NCBI GenBank assembly: GCA_963717375.1
Contig: OY970329.1
Location: 1,550,001 to 1,614,000 of the forward strand
Source: VRUE01 sp963717375
GTDB lineage: Bacteria > Actinomycetota > Thermoleophilia > Solirubrobacterales > 70-9
Length of the DNA stretch: 64,000 bases
Direction of reading: 5' to 3'
Shown: positions 32,865 through 41,013 of the stretch, piece by piece
Numbering within the stretch: the first letter of the stretch is position 1
Layout: every line of letters begins with the position of its first letter
Made by a program: the position numbers and the translations under genes
The notes under the pieces: generated by a model
Seen by the model: only the letters and a program-made list of their open reading frames with translations
The model's database searches: none
Told to the model about the DNA's origin: nothing

Positions 32865-34741
32865 TCTTCTTCGCCGGTTTCAGGTTCGGCCGCGGCCGGT
32901 GTCTGCTTGCCGACGACGATGGTCGCCGCCGAACCTGGCTTTACTTCCGATCCGGGCGGCGGGAACTGGTCGGTGACGCGACCGACCTGCGAGGGCACTT
33001 CGGTTTCCTGTTCGTTGACCGTCGGCTTGAGTCCTTCCGCGCGCAGCGCTTCGACCGCGTCGGCGCGCAGCTTGCCGATTACGTTGGGCACCGTCGCCTT
33101 CGCTTCCCCCTTGGAGACGACGATCGAGACAGTCGAGCCGGCGGGGAGCTTTGAGCCCGCGTTGGGCGCCTGGCGGATCACCTCGCCGGCCGGCTTCGCG
33201 CTTTCTTCTTCTTCGACGCTGGGGGTAAAGCCGCGACCGCGGATCTGCTGCACCGCGACCGAACGCTGGGTCCCGGCCAGCACCGGCACTGTCGCCAGCT
33301 TCGGCCCGCTGGAGACGGTCAGCAAGACGCCGGTGCCACGGGTGGCGGTTTCGCCGCCGCTGGGCTTGGAGTGGATCACCAGCCCTTCTTCGACGTTTTC
33401 GGAATTCACGCTTTCGACCTCGGCTTTGAAGCCGGCTTCTTCGAGTTCTTCTTCTGCTTCTTCGACCGTCATGCCGGCGGTCGAGGGAACCTTGGCGCTG
33501 CCGGGCCCGGCACTGACGGTCAGCATCACCTTCGGCTTCGAGCAGAAGAAGCTGAGGAAGGCGCAATCGAGCGACGCTTCGTCGGACGGCGGCGAGGCGG
33601 CCGGGTCCTGCTCGAGCACGGTGTTCGCCGGCGCTTCGCGCTCGACCCGCTTGACCTCGCCGACGTTGAAGCCGTCCTGCTGCAGCCGCGCGAAGGCGAG
33701 GTTGAGCGATTCGCCGGTCACGTTGGGCACTTCGGTCGTCGTGTCGCGGGTCAGCGCGAAGCCGATCAGAAGGCCGATCAGCACCGCGGCAGCGACCAGC
33801 CACCAGATCAGGCGGCTCGGCTTTTCCTCCTCGCCCTCCTCGACCGGCTCCTCCGGCGTGGCGACGATCGGCGGCAGCGCCGCGAAGGCTGCTGTGCCGC
33901 CACCCCCGCCCGGGTCCTTCAGCGCGGCGTCGAGCGCGGCGATGAACGCGTCGGCGCTCTGAAAGCGACTTCCCGGCTCCTTTTCGAGCGCTCGCATCAC
34001 CGCCGCGTCAAGTGCCGGGGAGATCTGAGGGTTGATCGAGCTCGGCCGCTGCGGCGCCTGGGAGACCTGTTTCATCGCGATCGCGACGGCGGAGTCGGCC
34101 TCGAACGGCACCCGCCCGGTGAGCGCCTCGTAGAGCATCACCCCGATTGAGTAGAGGTCGGAGACCGCGGTCACGTCGAAGCCCTGGGCCTGCTCGGGCG
34201 AGAGGTAGTGCGGCGTCCCCATCACCGAGCCGGCCTGGGTGATCTCCGAGACCCCGGCGCGGGCGATGCCGAAGTCCGTCACCGTCGCCTTGCCGTCGGC
34301 GTCGACGATCACGTTCTGGGGCTTGAGGTCACGGTGGACGACGCCGTGGCGGTGGGCAAAGCGAGCCCCCTCGAGTACCTGGCGGATCAGGGCGACCGCC
34401 TGCTCGGGCGTCAGCCCGTCGTCGATCAGCTGCTTCAGCGTGCGGCCCTCGAGGTACTGCATCGCGATGTAGTAGGTGCCATCGACGTCGCCACGGTCGA
34501 AGACGGCGACGACGTTGGGGTGCTGGAGGCCGGCCGCGGCCTCGGCCTCGCGGCGGAAGCGCTCGACAAACTCGCCGTCCTGGGCGAAGCGCGCGTGCAG
34601 GACCTTGAGCGCGACCCGCCGCTGCAGATGAGAGTCGTCGGCAAGCCAGACGTCGGCCATCCCACCGGAACCGATCCGCTGCAACACCGTGTAGCGCCCG
34701 TCGACGACGCTGCCCTGACCCACCTCAGCCACTGGCCCCAC
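32861..34741 (-). CDS. pknB: PASTA-domain Ser/Thr kinase PknB
   Basis: 626 residues (GTG 34741; GTG 34732 has a better-spaced CAGGAG). Kinase about 12-275: GSGGMADVWLADD, VALKVL, HRDLKPQN, DFGIARA, LSPEQAQG. TM about 313-333 (LIWWLVAAAVLIGLLIGFAL). Four PASTA repeats to about 610 (VPNVTG, VPSTAGM, VPVLAGT, VPNVIGK). PASTA1 carries an unusual insert with two Cys (DCAFLSFFCSKPK). The extracellular half uses GAA for Glu almost throughout, while the kinase half uses GAG. It binds lipid II or muropeptides and phosphorylates wall-synthesis and division proteins. In operon with pbpA upstream and ddl downstream. Confidence 0.96.
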   Translation of the reverse strand: MGPVAEVGQGSVVDGRYTVLQRIGSGGMADVWLADDSHLQRRVALKVLHARFAQDGEFVERFRREAEAAAGLQHPNVVAVFDRGDVDGTYYIAMQYLEGRTLKQLIDDGLTPEQAVALIRQVLEGARFAHRHGVVHRDLKPQNVIVDADGKATVTDFGIARAGVSEITQAGSVMGTPHYLSPEQAQGFDVTAVSDLYSIGVMLYEALTGRVPFEADSAVAIAMKQVSQAPQRPSSINPQISPALDAAVMRALEKEPGSRFQSADAFIAALDAALKDPGGGGGTAAFAALPPIVATPEEPVEEGEEEKPSRLIWWLVAAAVLIGLLIGFALTRDTTTEVPNVTGESLNLAFARLQQDGFNVGEVKRVEREAPANTVLEQDPAASPPSDEASLDCAFLSFFCSKPKVMLTVSAGPGSAKVPSTAGMTVEEAEEELEEAGFKAEVESVNSENVEEGLVIHSKPSGGETATRGTGVLLTVSSGPKLATVPVLAGTQRSVAVQQIRGRGFTPSVEEEESAKPAGEVIRQAPNAGSKLPAGSTVSIVVSKGEAKATVPNVIGKLRADAVEALRAEGLKPTVNEQETEVPSQVGRVTDQFPPPGSEVKPGSAATIVVGKQTPAAAEPETGEEE

Positions 34742-34758
34742 GCTCCTGTCCGTTCATC

Positions 34759-36219
34759 TCATTCACCGTTGAGGATCGTTTCCGCCACGTCGCGGAAGAT
34801 CGGCGCGGCGACGTCATTGCCGAATTCTTCGGTGCACTCGACCGTCGCCGCGATCGCGATCTTCGGGTCTTCGGCGGGGGCGAAACCGATGAACCAGGCC
34901 TGGTTCTCTTCTTCGCCACCTCCGCAGGCTTCGTTGCCGGGCGTTTCCGCCGTGCCGGTCTTGCCCGCCACCTGAACGCCGGGAATCGCGGCGTTGGTGC
35001 CGGTCCCTTCGCTGACGACGCCTTCCATCGCGGTGGTCAGCTCTTCGGCGGTCTGGGCACTGATCGGCTGACTGTACTGGGAGGGGTCGAGGCGTTTGAT
35101 CACGCGACCGTCGGGGTCGACGACGCGGCTCCAGATCTGCGGCTTCATCTCCTTGCCCTTGTTGGCGACCGCTGCGGCGACCAGCGCCATCTGCAGTGGC
35201 GTCACCGCGAGGCGCTCCTGGCCGATCGCCACCCGGGCCAGGTCGACCGGGTCGTTGGCGCCCAGCAGTTCGCCCTCTTCGTTGAAGACGCCGCTCTTGG
35301 AGACTTCGTCAGCGGGAAGGTCGATCGCGGGGGTCGAGTTGAAGCCGAAACGTTCCATGTATTCGAACAGGGTGTCGTTGCCCAGTCGCTGGCCGAGCTG
35401 GCCGAACCAGGTGTTGACCGAGTTGGTCAGCGCCGTGTCCAGGGTTGCCCCCGGGTAGCTGGTGCCGAAGTCGTTTTCGAGCGGCGTCCCTTCGACTTCG
35501 AGCGAGCCCGGAGCGTCGATCGGCGTTTCCGGCGTGATCGTGCCGCTTTCGAGGCCCGCGGCGGCGGTCACGACCTTGAAGGTCGAGCCCGGCGGGTACT
35601 GACCCTGGGTGGCGCGGTCGTAGAGCGGCGTTTCGATTTTGTTCGTACTCAGCTTCGAGAATTCGTAGGGCACGCGATTGGGGTCGTAGGGCGGGTTCGA
35701 GGCCATCACCAGCACCCGGCCGCTCTGCGGCTCGATCGCGACGACCGCACCGTGACCGGCTTCGCTGAGGTCTTCCAGCGCCGTCGTCTGCGCCGCCGGG
35801 TCGAGGTTGGTGACGACGTCGTTGCCCTCCTGCTTGGCACCGCGCAGCTGGTCGAGGATCGAGCTGAATTCCGATTCGTTGCCGACCAGCTCGTCGTTGT
35901 GGAACTGCTCGAACTCGCTGTCGCCGAACTGGACGAAGCTGTAGCCGATTGGGTGGCCGTAGAGCGAGCCCTCGGGGTAGCGGCGCACGTAGCGCAACCC
36001 GGACCCGTGGCCCTTCGGCACCGAGCGCGCGATCACGGTGCCGTCGGCGGCGAGGATGCGGCCGCGCTTGATCTGCTGCTGCTCGAGCAGCGGGCGCTTG
36101 TTGGCGTCCTTCCCCTTCAAGGTCGAAGCGTCGAACACCGCCCAGTACGAGGTGAAGCCGATCAGCACCGCGAAGAGGACGACGACGAGGCCGAAGAGCT
36201 TGATGATCTGGCGGTTCAC
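34759..36219 (-). CDS. pbpA: Penicillin-binding protein PbpA (transpeptidase)
   Basis: 486 residues. N-terminal TM (about 6-27), dimerisation region with RGRILAADGTVIA and YPEGSLYGHPIGY, transpeptidase domain with active-site YPPGSTFKVVTA (SxxK), TNSVNTWFGQLG (SxN) and VAGKTGTAETP (KTG). D,D-transpeptidase crosslinking peptidoglycan in the periplasm, partner of the SEDS protein encoded immediately upstream (stop and GTG are 1 nt apart). Several Cys near the C-terminus (EACGGG, VECTEEF). Regulated presumably by the operon's kinase/phosphatase pair. Confidence 0.95.
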   Translation of the reverse strand: MNRQIIKLFGLVVVLFAVLIGFTSYWAVFDASTLKGKDANKRPLLEQQQIKRGRILAADGTVIARSVPKGHGSGLRYVRRYPEGSLYGHPIGYSFVQFGDSEFEQFHNDELVGNESEFSSILDQLRGAKQEGNDVVTNLDPAAQTTALEDLSEAGHGAVVAIEPQSGRVLVMASNPPYDPNRVPYEFSKLSTNKIETPLYDRATQGQYPPGSTFKVVTAAAGLESGTITPETPIDAPGSLEVEGTPLENDFGTSYPGATLDTALTNSVNTWFGQLGQRLGNDTLFEYMERFGFNSTPAIDLPADEVSKSGVFNEEGELLGANDPVDLARVAIGQERLAVTPLQMALVAAAVANKGKEMKPQIWSRVVDPDGRVIKRLDPSQYSQPISAQTAEELTTAMEGVVSEGTGTNAAIPGVQVAGKTGTAETPGNEACGGGEEENQAWFIGFAPAEDPKIAIAATVECTEEFGNDVAAPIFRDVAETILNGE

Positions 36220-36220
36220 C

Positions 36221-37552
36221 TCACGTCCTCCCCAGGGCGAAGTCGCCGGAGCGAGCGCCTATCCCAGCCTCACGCCGGGCGCGATCGGAGACGAGCAGCA
36301 GCAGGGCGAGGAGGACAAAGTTGGCGACGATCGAGCTGCCGCCGTAGCTGATGAAGGGCAGGGTGACGCCGGTCAACGGGATCACCCTGGTGACGCCGCC
36401 AATGATCACGAAAGCCTGGATCGAGAAGACCGCGGTGAGCCCGGTCGCCAGCAGCTTCGAGAAACCGTCGCTGGCGAGCAGCGCGATCTTGAAGCCGCGA
36501 GCAGCGATCAGGAGGTAGGTCAGGATCACCGCGCAGGCGCCGAAGAGGCCGAGCTCGTTGACGATCAGCGAGTAGATCGTGTCGGTCTGGGCGGCGGGCA
36601 AGAGGGCGTTATCGGTCCCCGGAACCGTGATCAGCGCCTGGCCGAAGCCCTTGCCGAAGAGGCCGCCATCGGCCTGGGCAAAGATCGACTGCAGGATCTG
36701 GTAGCCGCTTCCCTGCGGGTGAGCGAAGGGTTCGAGCCAGATCTCGACCCGGTCGTGAACGTGGGGCACCGTCGCGGCGAAGAACCAGGCACCGACGAGG
36801 AACATCGCCATCCCGATCGCGACGAATGAGAAACGACCCGTCGCCACGTAGAGCAGGGCGAGGAAAGCGGCGAAGAACATCAGCGAGCTGCCGAGGTCGC
36901 GGATGAAGACGAGCATGAACATCGAGGCGCCCCAGACGACCAGCATCGGGCCGAAGTGCTTAAGCGGTGGCAGGGTCACCCCCAGAACCCGGCGGGCGCC
37001 GACGATCAGCACCTCACGATGCTCACGCAGGTAGCTGGCGAGGAAGACGACCAGGCAGATCTTCGAGAACTCGGCCGGCTGGAAGGCGAGCGGGCCGATC
37101 TTGACCCCGAGGTAGGCGCCGTTGACCTGTTCGCCGATCCCGGGCAGGCGTGGCGCCAGCAAGAGCAAGAGCCCGACGACGGCGATCGTGTACCGGTAGC
37201 GCTCGAGCACGTCGTAGTCGCGCAGGAACTGGATCGTCAGGGCGAAGAGCACCAGTCCGAGCACGAACCAATTGGCCTGGTCGCGGGCCAGGCCGGCGTC
37301 GATCCGGTAGATCATCACCAGGCCGAAGGCCATCAGCAGCGCCGCCAGCGGGAAGAGGTAGGGGTCGGCGTCGGGCAGGCGGATGCGCAGGTAGATATGG
37401 GTGGCGAGGCAGACGGCGAAGAAGTAGGCGCCGTAGATCAGGCTGAGGTTGTCGAGCCGCGCGCTCTCCTGGGCGAAGACCGCGGTGAAGCCGGCGGTGA
37501 GCAGCAGGGCGACCGGGACGAGGGCAAAGAGCTCCCGGTTCCGTGCGCTCAT
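36221..37552 (-). CDS. rodA: SEDS glycosyltransferase RodA/FtsW
   Basis: 443 residues, about 10-12 TM helices. SEDS signatures: NGAYLGVKIGPLAFQPAEFSKICLVVFLASYL (catalytic Asp replaced in register by Glu/Ser of the PAEFSK motif region, as usual), IRDLGSSLMFFAAFLALLYVATGR, ILQSIFAQADGGLFGKGFGQ and VTRVIPLTGVTLPFISYGGSSIV. It polymerises lipid II glycan chains, paired with PbpA. RodA rather than FtsW is inferred from the pstP-rodA-pbpA order. ATG overlaps the pstP stop. Confidence 0.94.
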   Translation of the reverse strand: MSARNRELFALVPVALLLTAGFTAVFAQESARLDNLSLIYGAYFFAVCLATHIYLRIRLPDADPYLFPLAALLMAFGLVMIYRIDAGLARDQANWFVLGLVLFALTIQFLRDYDVLERYRYTIAVVGLLLLLAPRLPGIGEQVNGAYLGVKIGPLAFQPAEFSKICLVVFLASYLREHREVLIVGARRVLGVTLPPLKHFGPMLVVWGASMFMLVFIRDLGSSLMFFAAFLALLYVATGRFSFVAIGMAMFLVGAWFFAATVPHVHDRVEIWLEPFAHPQGSGYQILQSIFAQADGGLFGKGFGQALITVPGTDNALLPAAQTDTIYSLIVNELGLFGACAVILTYLLIAARGFKIALLASDGFSKLLATGLTAVFSIQAFVIIGGVTRVIPLTGVTLPFISYGGSSIVANFVLLALLLLVSDRARREAGIGARSGDFALGRT

Positions 37553-38724
37553 CGAACCCCTTGCGATTTTTCGATGTCTTCGATCAGCGAGGCGGCGTCG
37601 TCTCGTGAGCGCAGGTCGTGCCCCGTGGCCGCCTCGCGGCGACGGGGCGGCAGCGCGCTGGACTGGATCGGGCTCGCGTAGCGCTCCTCGTAGAGATTGA
37701 TCCCGAAAGGCAGTTCGTAGGGCAGCCCGCGGTAAAGGGCGACGCGGCCGCTGTCGTCGGTGCCGAGGAACCAGACCTGGCGGTTGCCGTACCAGGCGCC
37801 GAAGGCGAGGGCGGCGATCACGATCAGGACTCCGAGCAGCTTGGCGGCGGTGCGCAGGCGGCGCCTAGGCGGCTTCTCGGCGGCCTGCTCGCGGCGCTGG
37901 CGCGCTTCGGCGGCGGCCCGGCGGCGCACCTCGGTGGTGGTCAACCCCGCCTCGGCCGCCGTGCTGCCGATCAGCGTCGCGTCGTCGTGGCTCTGCTGCG
38001 GGGCGGCCGCGTCTTCGAGGCGGAAGGCGAGCGCGGTGATGTTGTCGCGGCCGCCGGCCCGGTTGGCTTCGTCGACCAGCGCTCGCACCGCGGCGTCCAT
38101 CGAGGTCGCGCCGGCGAGCAGCTTGGCGATCTGCTCCTCGCTCAGCATCGTCGTCAACCCGTCGGAGCAGATCAGGAAGACGTCGCCCGGCGCCGCGGGA
38201 ACCGTCTGCACGTCGGGCTCGACGTCGGGCTCGGGACCGAGCGCGCGGGTGATGATCGAGCGCTGTGGGTGGTCCTGGGCCTGGGCGTCGGTGATCTGTC
38301 CCTTGCGGCGCATCTCCTCGACCAGCGAGTGGTCGCGGGTGAGCTGCTCGAGCCGCCCGGCGCGCAGGCGGTAGGCGCGGCTGTCGCCGACATGGCCGAT
38401 CGCGACCTCTTCGCTCTGAGCGTTGACGATCACCGCGGTCAGCGTCGTCCCCATTCCGGCGCGGGAGGGATCGGCGCGGGCGAGGTCGTGGATGTTGCGG
38501 TTGGCGGTGGCGATCGTCTGGCGCAACACCCGCTCGGGCGAGCCGTCGGGGAGATCGATGTCGAAGGCGTCGGCGGCGGTTTTGGAGGCGACCTCGCCCG
38601 CCTGGGCGCCGCCCATCCCGTCGGCGACGACGAAGATCGGCGCTCGCACGAAGAAGGAGTCCTCATTGGCGTTGCGCTGGCGCCCCGTGTCGGAGCGGAA
38701 GGCCTGGTCGTCGATCCTCAGCAC
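37549..38724 (-). CDS. pstP: PP2C-family Ser/Thr phosphatase PstP
   Basis: 391 residues. PPM-type phosphatase about 1-235: GRQRNANEDSFFV, VADGMGGAQAGEVAS (metal-binding DGMGG), GMGTTLTAVIV, GHVGDSRAYRLR, LICSDGLTTML and GGRDNITAL (last metal Asp). Then a Lys/Arg-rich linker (RRRAAAEARQRREQ), one TM (LLGVLIVIAALAFGAWYG) and a C-terminal external segment of about 85 residues. It dephosphorylates kinase substrates and reverses PknB signalling. GTG start overlaps the fhaB stop by 1 nt. Confidence 0.95.
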   Translation of the reverse strand: MLRIDDQAFRSDTGRQRNANEDSFFVRAPIFVVADGMGGAQAGEVASKTAADAFDIDLPDGSPERVLRQTIATANRNIHDLARADPSRAGMGTTLTAVIVNAQSEEVAIGHVGDSRAYRLRAGRLEQLTRDHSLVEEMRRKGQITDAQAQDHPQRSIITRALGPEPDVEPDVQTVPAAPGDVFLICSDGLTTMLSEEQIAKLLAGATSMDAAVRALVDEANRAGGRDNITALAFRLEDAAAPQQSHDDATLIGSTAAEAGLTTTEVRRRAAAEARQRREQAAEKPPRRRLRTAAKLLGVLIVIAALAFGAWYGNRQVWFLGTDDSGRVALYRGLPYELPFGINLYEERYASPIQSSALPPRRREAATGHDLRSRDDAASLIEDIEKSQGVR

Positions 38725-39194
38725 TAGGTCGCCTCGTACCTGAACTCCGTGTCGCCGATTCGCACCACGTCGCCGTCGATCAGCTCCGCCTCCCCGTTCA
38801 GGGTGGCGTCATTGAGCAGGGTGCCGTTGGTCGAGTTCATGTCCTCCACGTAGGTGTGGCCATCGCGACTGAAGATCCTGGCGTGCACGCCGGAGGCGTA
38901 GCGGTCATCGATCCGCACGTCGGCTTCGGCCGAACGGCCGATCGAGAGGCCGCCGATCAGGTCGAAGCGCTCGCCGGCTTCGAGGCCGCCGCCGCGTTCG
39001 GCCACCAGCCAAGCGTCGGCGGCGCTGGGCTGGTGCGCGAACCCGGGCGCCTGGTGGAAGCCGGTTGCGTCGGGGGCCGGCGAGGCGGTGCGGCGCAGAT
39101 CCTTGAGCGCACTGCGTGCGATCCAGAACAGGAACAGGTAAAGGACGGCGAGAAAGCCGAACTTGAGAGCTACCGCGATCGGGTCGTAGTCCAC
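38724..39194 (-). CDS. fhaB: FHA-domain protein FhaB
   Basis: 156 residues. N-terminal TM (LKFGFLAVLYLFLFWIARSAL), linker, FHA domain about 75-150: GLSIGRSAEADVRIDDRYASGVHARIF, VEDMNSTNGTLLN, DVVRIGDTEFRYE. The conserved GR, S-x-x-H (here SGVHA) and NG motifs bind phosphothreonine. In actinobacteria FhaB/FipA links PknB phosphorylation to division proteins. GTG start 9 nt after the fhaA stop. Confidence 0.94.
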   Translation of the reverse strand: MDYDPIAVALKFGFLAVLYLFLFWIARSALKDLRRTASPAPDATGFHQAPGFAHQPSAADAWLVAERGGGLEAGERFDLIGGLSIGRSAEADVRIDDRYASGVHARIFSRDGHTYVEDMNSTNGTLLNDATLNGEAELIDGDVVRIGDTEFRYEAT

Positions 39195-39203
39195 GCGGGA
39201 GAC

Positions 39204-39974
39204 CTACTGCTCGATGTCAAACAGGAAGGTCGTGGTGCCGATCGTGACCTGGTCGCCGGGGCTGAGCCGGGTCGAGGAGACGCGACGGCCGTTCACCTTG
39301 ACGCCGTTGGTCGAGCCGAGGTCGGCGATCGTCCAGTCGCCCGTCTGCGAGCGGCGCAGCTCGGCGTGGCGGCGGGAGACGTTGGGGTCGGCGAGCACGC
39401 ACTCGGCCTGCTTGGAGCGGCCGATCGTCGCCCGCGGACCGTCCAGCACGTAGCGGCGGTCGTCGAGCGATACCACCGCCCGGGTCACCACCATCGCTTC
39501 AGCCCGCTGCTCGGGACTGGCCGGGGCCGGCTTCTCCTTCACCGCCGAGTAGACCATCGTGTGCCCCTCCTCCCCCTGCCGCGGCGCCTCCCCCTCGCGG
39601 GCCGGTGGCTTGACCAGTCGCGTCTGGATCCCGAACTCGCCGAGGCGCAGGCGCTCGTCGGTCTTGAACTCGACCGCGGGCCGGGTCAGCAGGTCGTAGT
39701 TGCGGCGCCTCGCGTGCTCCAGCAGGTAGCCGGAGAGCTCCTGCTCGAGCGAGCGCTCGTAGCCCTCGAGCTTGACCCTGTCCTTGGTCGAGAGGAAGAC
39801 GGTGTACTCGTTGGGGACGTAGACGCGGGCGACCCCCGCCGTCTTGTGGGCGTCCATCTCCTTGGCCAGCTTGCGGGCGAGCTCGACCGGCTGCACCTCG
39901 GAGCTGAAGGCGCGGCTGAAGACCCCCTCGACGAGGCCTTCGATCCGACTCTCGAGGTTGCGTAGGACGCTGAT
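39204..39974 (-). CDS. fhaA: FHA/DUF3662 protein FhaA, apparent AUC start
   Basis: 256 residues if initiated at ATC 39974. N-terminal DUF3662 domain: SVLRNLESRIEGLVEGVFSR, SEVQPVELARKLAKEMD, RVYVPNEYTVFLS. A linker, then FHA about 180-255 (ATIGRSKQAECVLADPNVSRRHAEL, DLGSTNGVKVNG). No in-frame ATG, GTG or TTG lies between the upstream kinase stop (40037) and the family N-terminus. ATC AGC GTC aligns with the usual Met-Ser-Val opening and has AAAAGGAG 6 nt upstream. FhaA binds phosphorylated partners (MviN in mycobacteria) to restrain wall synthesis. Confidence 0.88.
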   Translation of the reverse strand: MSVLRNLESRIEGLVEGVFSRAFSSEVQPVELARKLAKEMDAHKTAGVARVYVPNEYTVFLSTKDRVKLEGYERSLEQELSGYLLEHARRRNYDLLTRPAVEFKTDERLRLGEFGIQTRLVKPPAREGEAPRQGEEGHTMVYSAVKEKPAPASPEQRAEAMVVTRAVVSLDDRRYVLDGPRATIGRSKQAECVLADPNVSRRHAELRRSQTGDWTIADLGSTNGVKVNGRRVSSTRLSPGDQVTIGTTTFLFDIEQ

Positions 39975-40036
39975 CTTTGGCTCCTTTTCGCGAGCGGTGC
40001 AGGCCGCTCGGGGTGGCGGGAAAACCGGGGCGAATC

Positions 40037-40957
40037 CTACGGGAGCAGGACGCCGTGACCGGCGGCGAGCCAGGCGCCCAGCACGGCGGCCACGGCGATC
40101 GCGCCGAGCCGCAGGCCCAGCGAGCGATCGGCGCGCGGAGGATCGTCGGCGAGCTGGTCGAGCGAGCTTTCGATCGCGCCGCCGAGCTCCTCCAGCGACG
40201 GTCGCCGATCCGGACGGGTCTGCAGGCAACCGTCGACCGTGTCGCTGAGCTCGCGTGGCAGGTCGGGGCGGAGCCGTCGCAGAGGGCGCGGGCGAGCGCC
40301 GATCGCTCGAGCCGTCGCTGCGGGAGTCGAGCGACGGGTCGGATGCTCGCCGCTCCAGCACTCATAGAGCGTCAGCGCCAGCGAGTAAACGTCTGCCTCG
40401 GGGCCCGCGGCGCGGCCCTCGGCCTGCTCTGGCGACATGTAAGCGAGGGTGCCGACAACGTCGCCAGGCGAGGTCAGCGCAGCGGCGTCGGTGAGGCGGG
40501 CGACGCCGAAGTCCATCAGCTTGGCGCGCGGCTCGCCGCCCTCGGTCACGAGCACGTTCTGGGGCTTGATGTCGCGGTGCACGACCGAACGACAGTGAGC
40601 GTGGTCGAGGGCCTCGCAAAGATCGGCGCCGATCTCGCCGATCTCGCGGTCGCTGAGCGAGCAGGCGCGGTTGAGTTGGGCCAGCGTGTCGCCGTCGACG
40701 AGCTCGGTGACGAGCAACGCGTTGCCGTCCTCCTCCCCCATCTCATAGAGCGTGACGATGCCGGGGTGGTTGAGACGCGCGGCGGCCTGCGCCTCGCGCA
40801 TCACCCGTCCCGAGCCGTCGTCGCGGCCCGATTCGATCGCCTTGACCGCAACCGGGCGCTCGAGGCGGCCGTCCCAGGCCTCGTAGACCGTGCCGAAACC
40901 GCCGCTGCCGATGCGACGCTCGATCAAGAAGCGGTTGAGTACCAGGGAGCCGACCAC
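40037..40957 (-). CDS. Ser/Thr protein kinase heading the division operon
   Basis: 306 residues from GTG 40957; a longer frame to TTG 41032 overlaps the divergent gene. Kinase: LIERRIGSGGFGTVYEAWD, VAVKAIES, HRDIKPQN, DFGVARL, MSPEQAEGRA, then a Leu/Arg-rich C-lobe and one C-terminal TM (LGAIAVAAVLGAWLAAGHGV) with almost no external part. In the PknA position functionally but placed upstream of fhaA, not between pbpA and pknB. 62 nt separate it from the fhaA start. It probably co-signals with PknB. Confidence 0.9.
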   Translation of the reverse strand: MVGSLVLNRFLIERRIGSGGFGTVYEAWDGRLERPVAVKAIESGRDDGSGRVMREAQAAARLNHPGIVTLYEMGEEDGNALLVTELVDGDTLAQLNRACSLSDREIGEIGADLCEALDHAHCRSVVHRDIKPQNVLVTEGGEPRAKLMDFGVARLTDAAALTSPGDVVGTLAYMSPEQAEGRAAGPEADVYSLALTLYECWSGEHPTRRSTPAATARAIGARPRPLRRLRPDLPRELSDTVDGCLQTRPDRRPSLEELGGAIESSLDQLADDPPRADRSLGLRLGAIAVAAVLGAWLAAGHGVLLP

Positions 40958-41013
40958 TGCACTTCTCGACTTCGCCGCGAATCCGCTTCCTCCTGCGACA
41001 TACTCCCTGCTTC

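Noticed and set aside
37549..37572. CATCGAA/TTCGATG inverted repeat with TTTTTCG at the pstP-rodA junction as a fourth palindrome copy
   Set aside because: Arms are only 7 bp, the long outer stem and apical segment are missing, and the bases are explained by the overlapping stop and start codons.
40924..41000. Alternative frame starting ATG TCG CAG after AGGAGG-like bases upstream of the kinase
   Set aside because: The ATG frame (SQEEADSRRSREVQ) does not lead into the kinase domain; the kinase frame itself is continuous and begins sensibly at GTG 40957.
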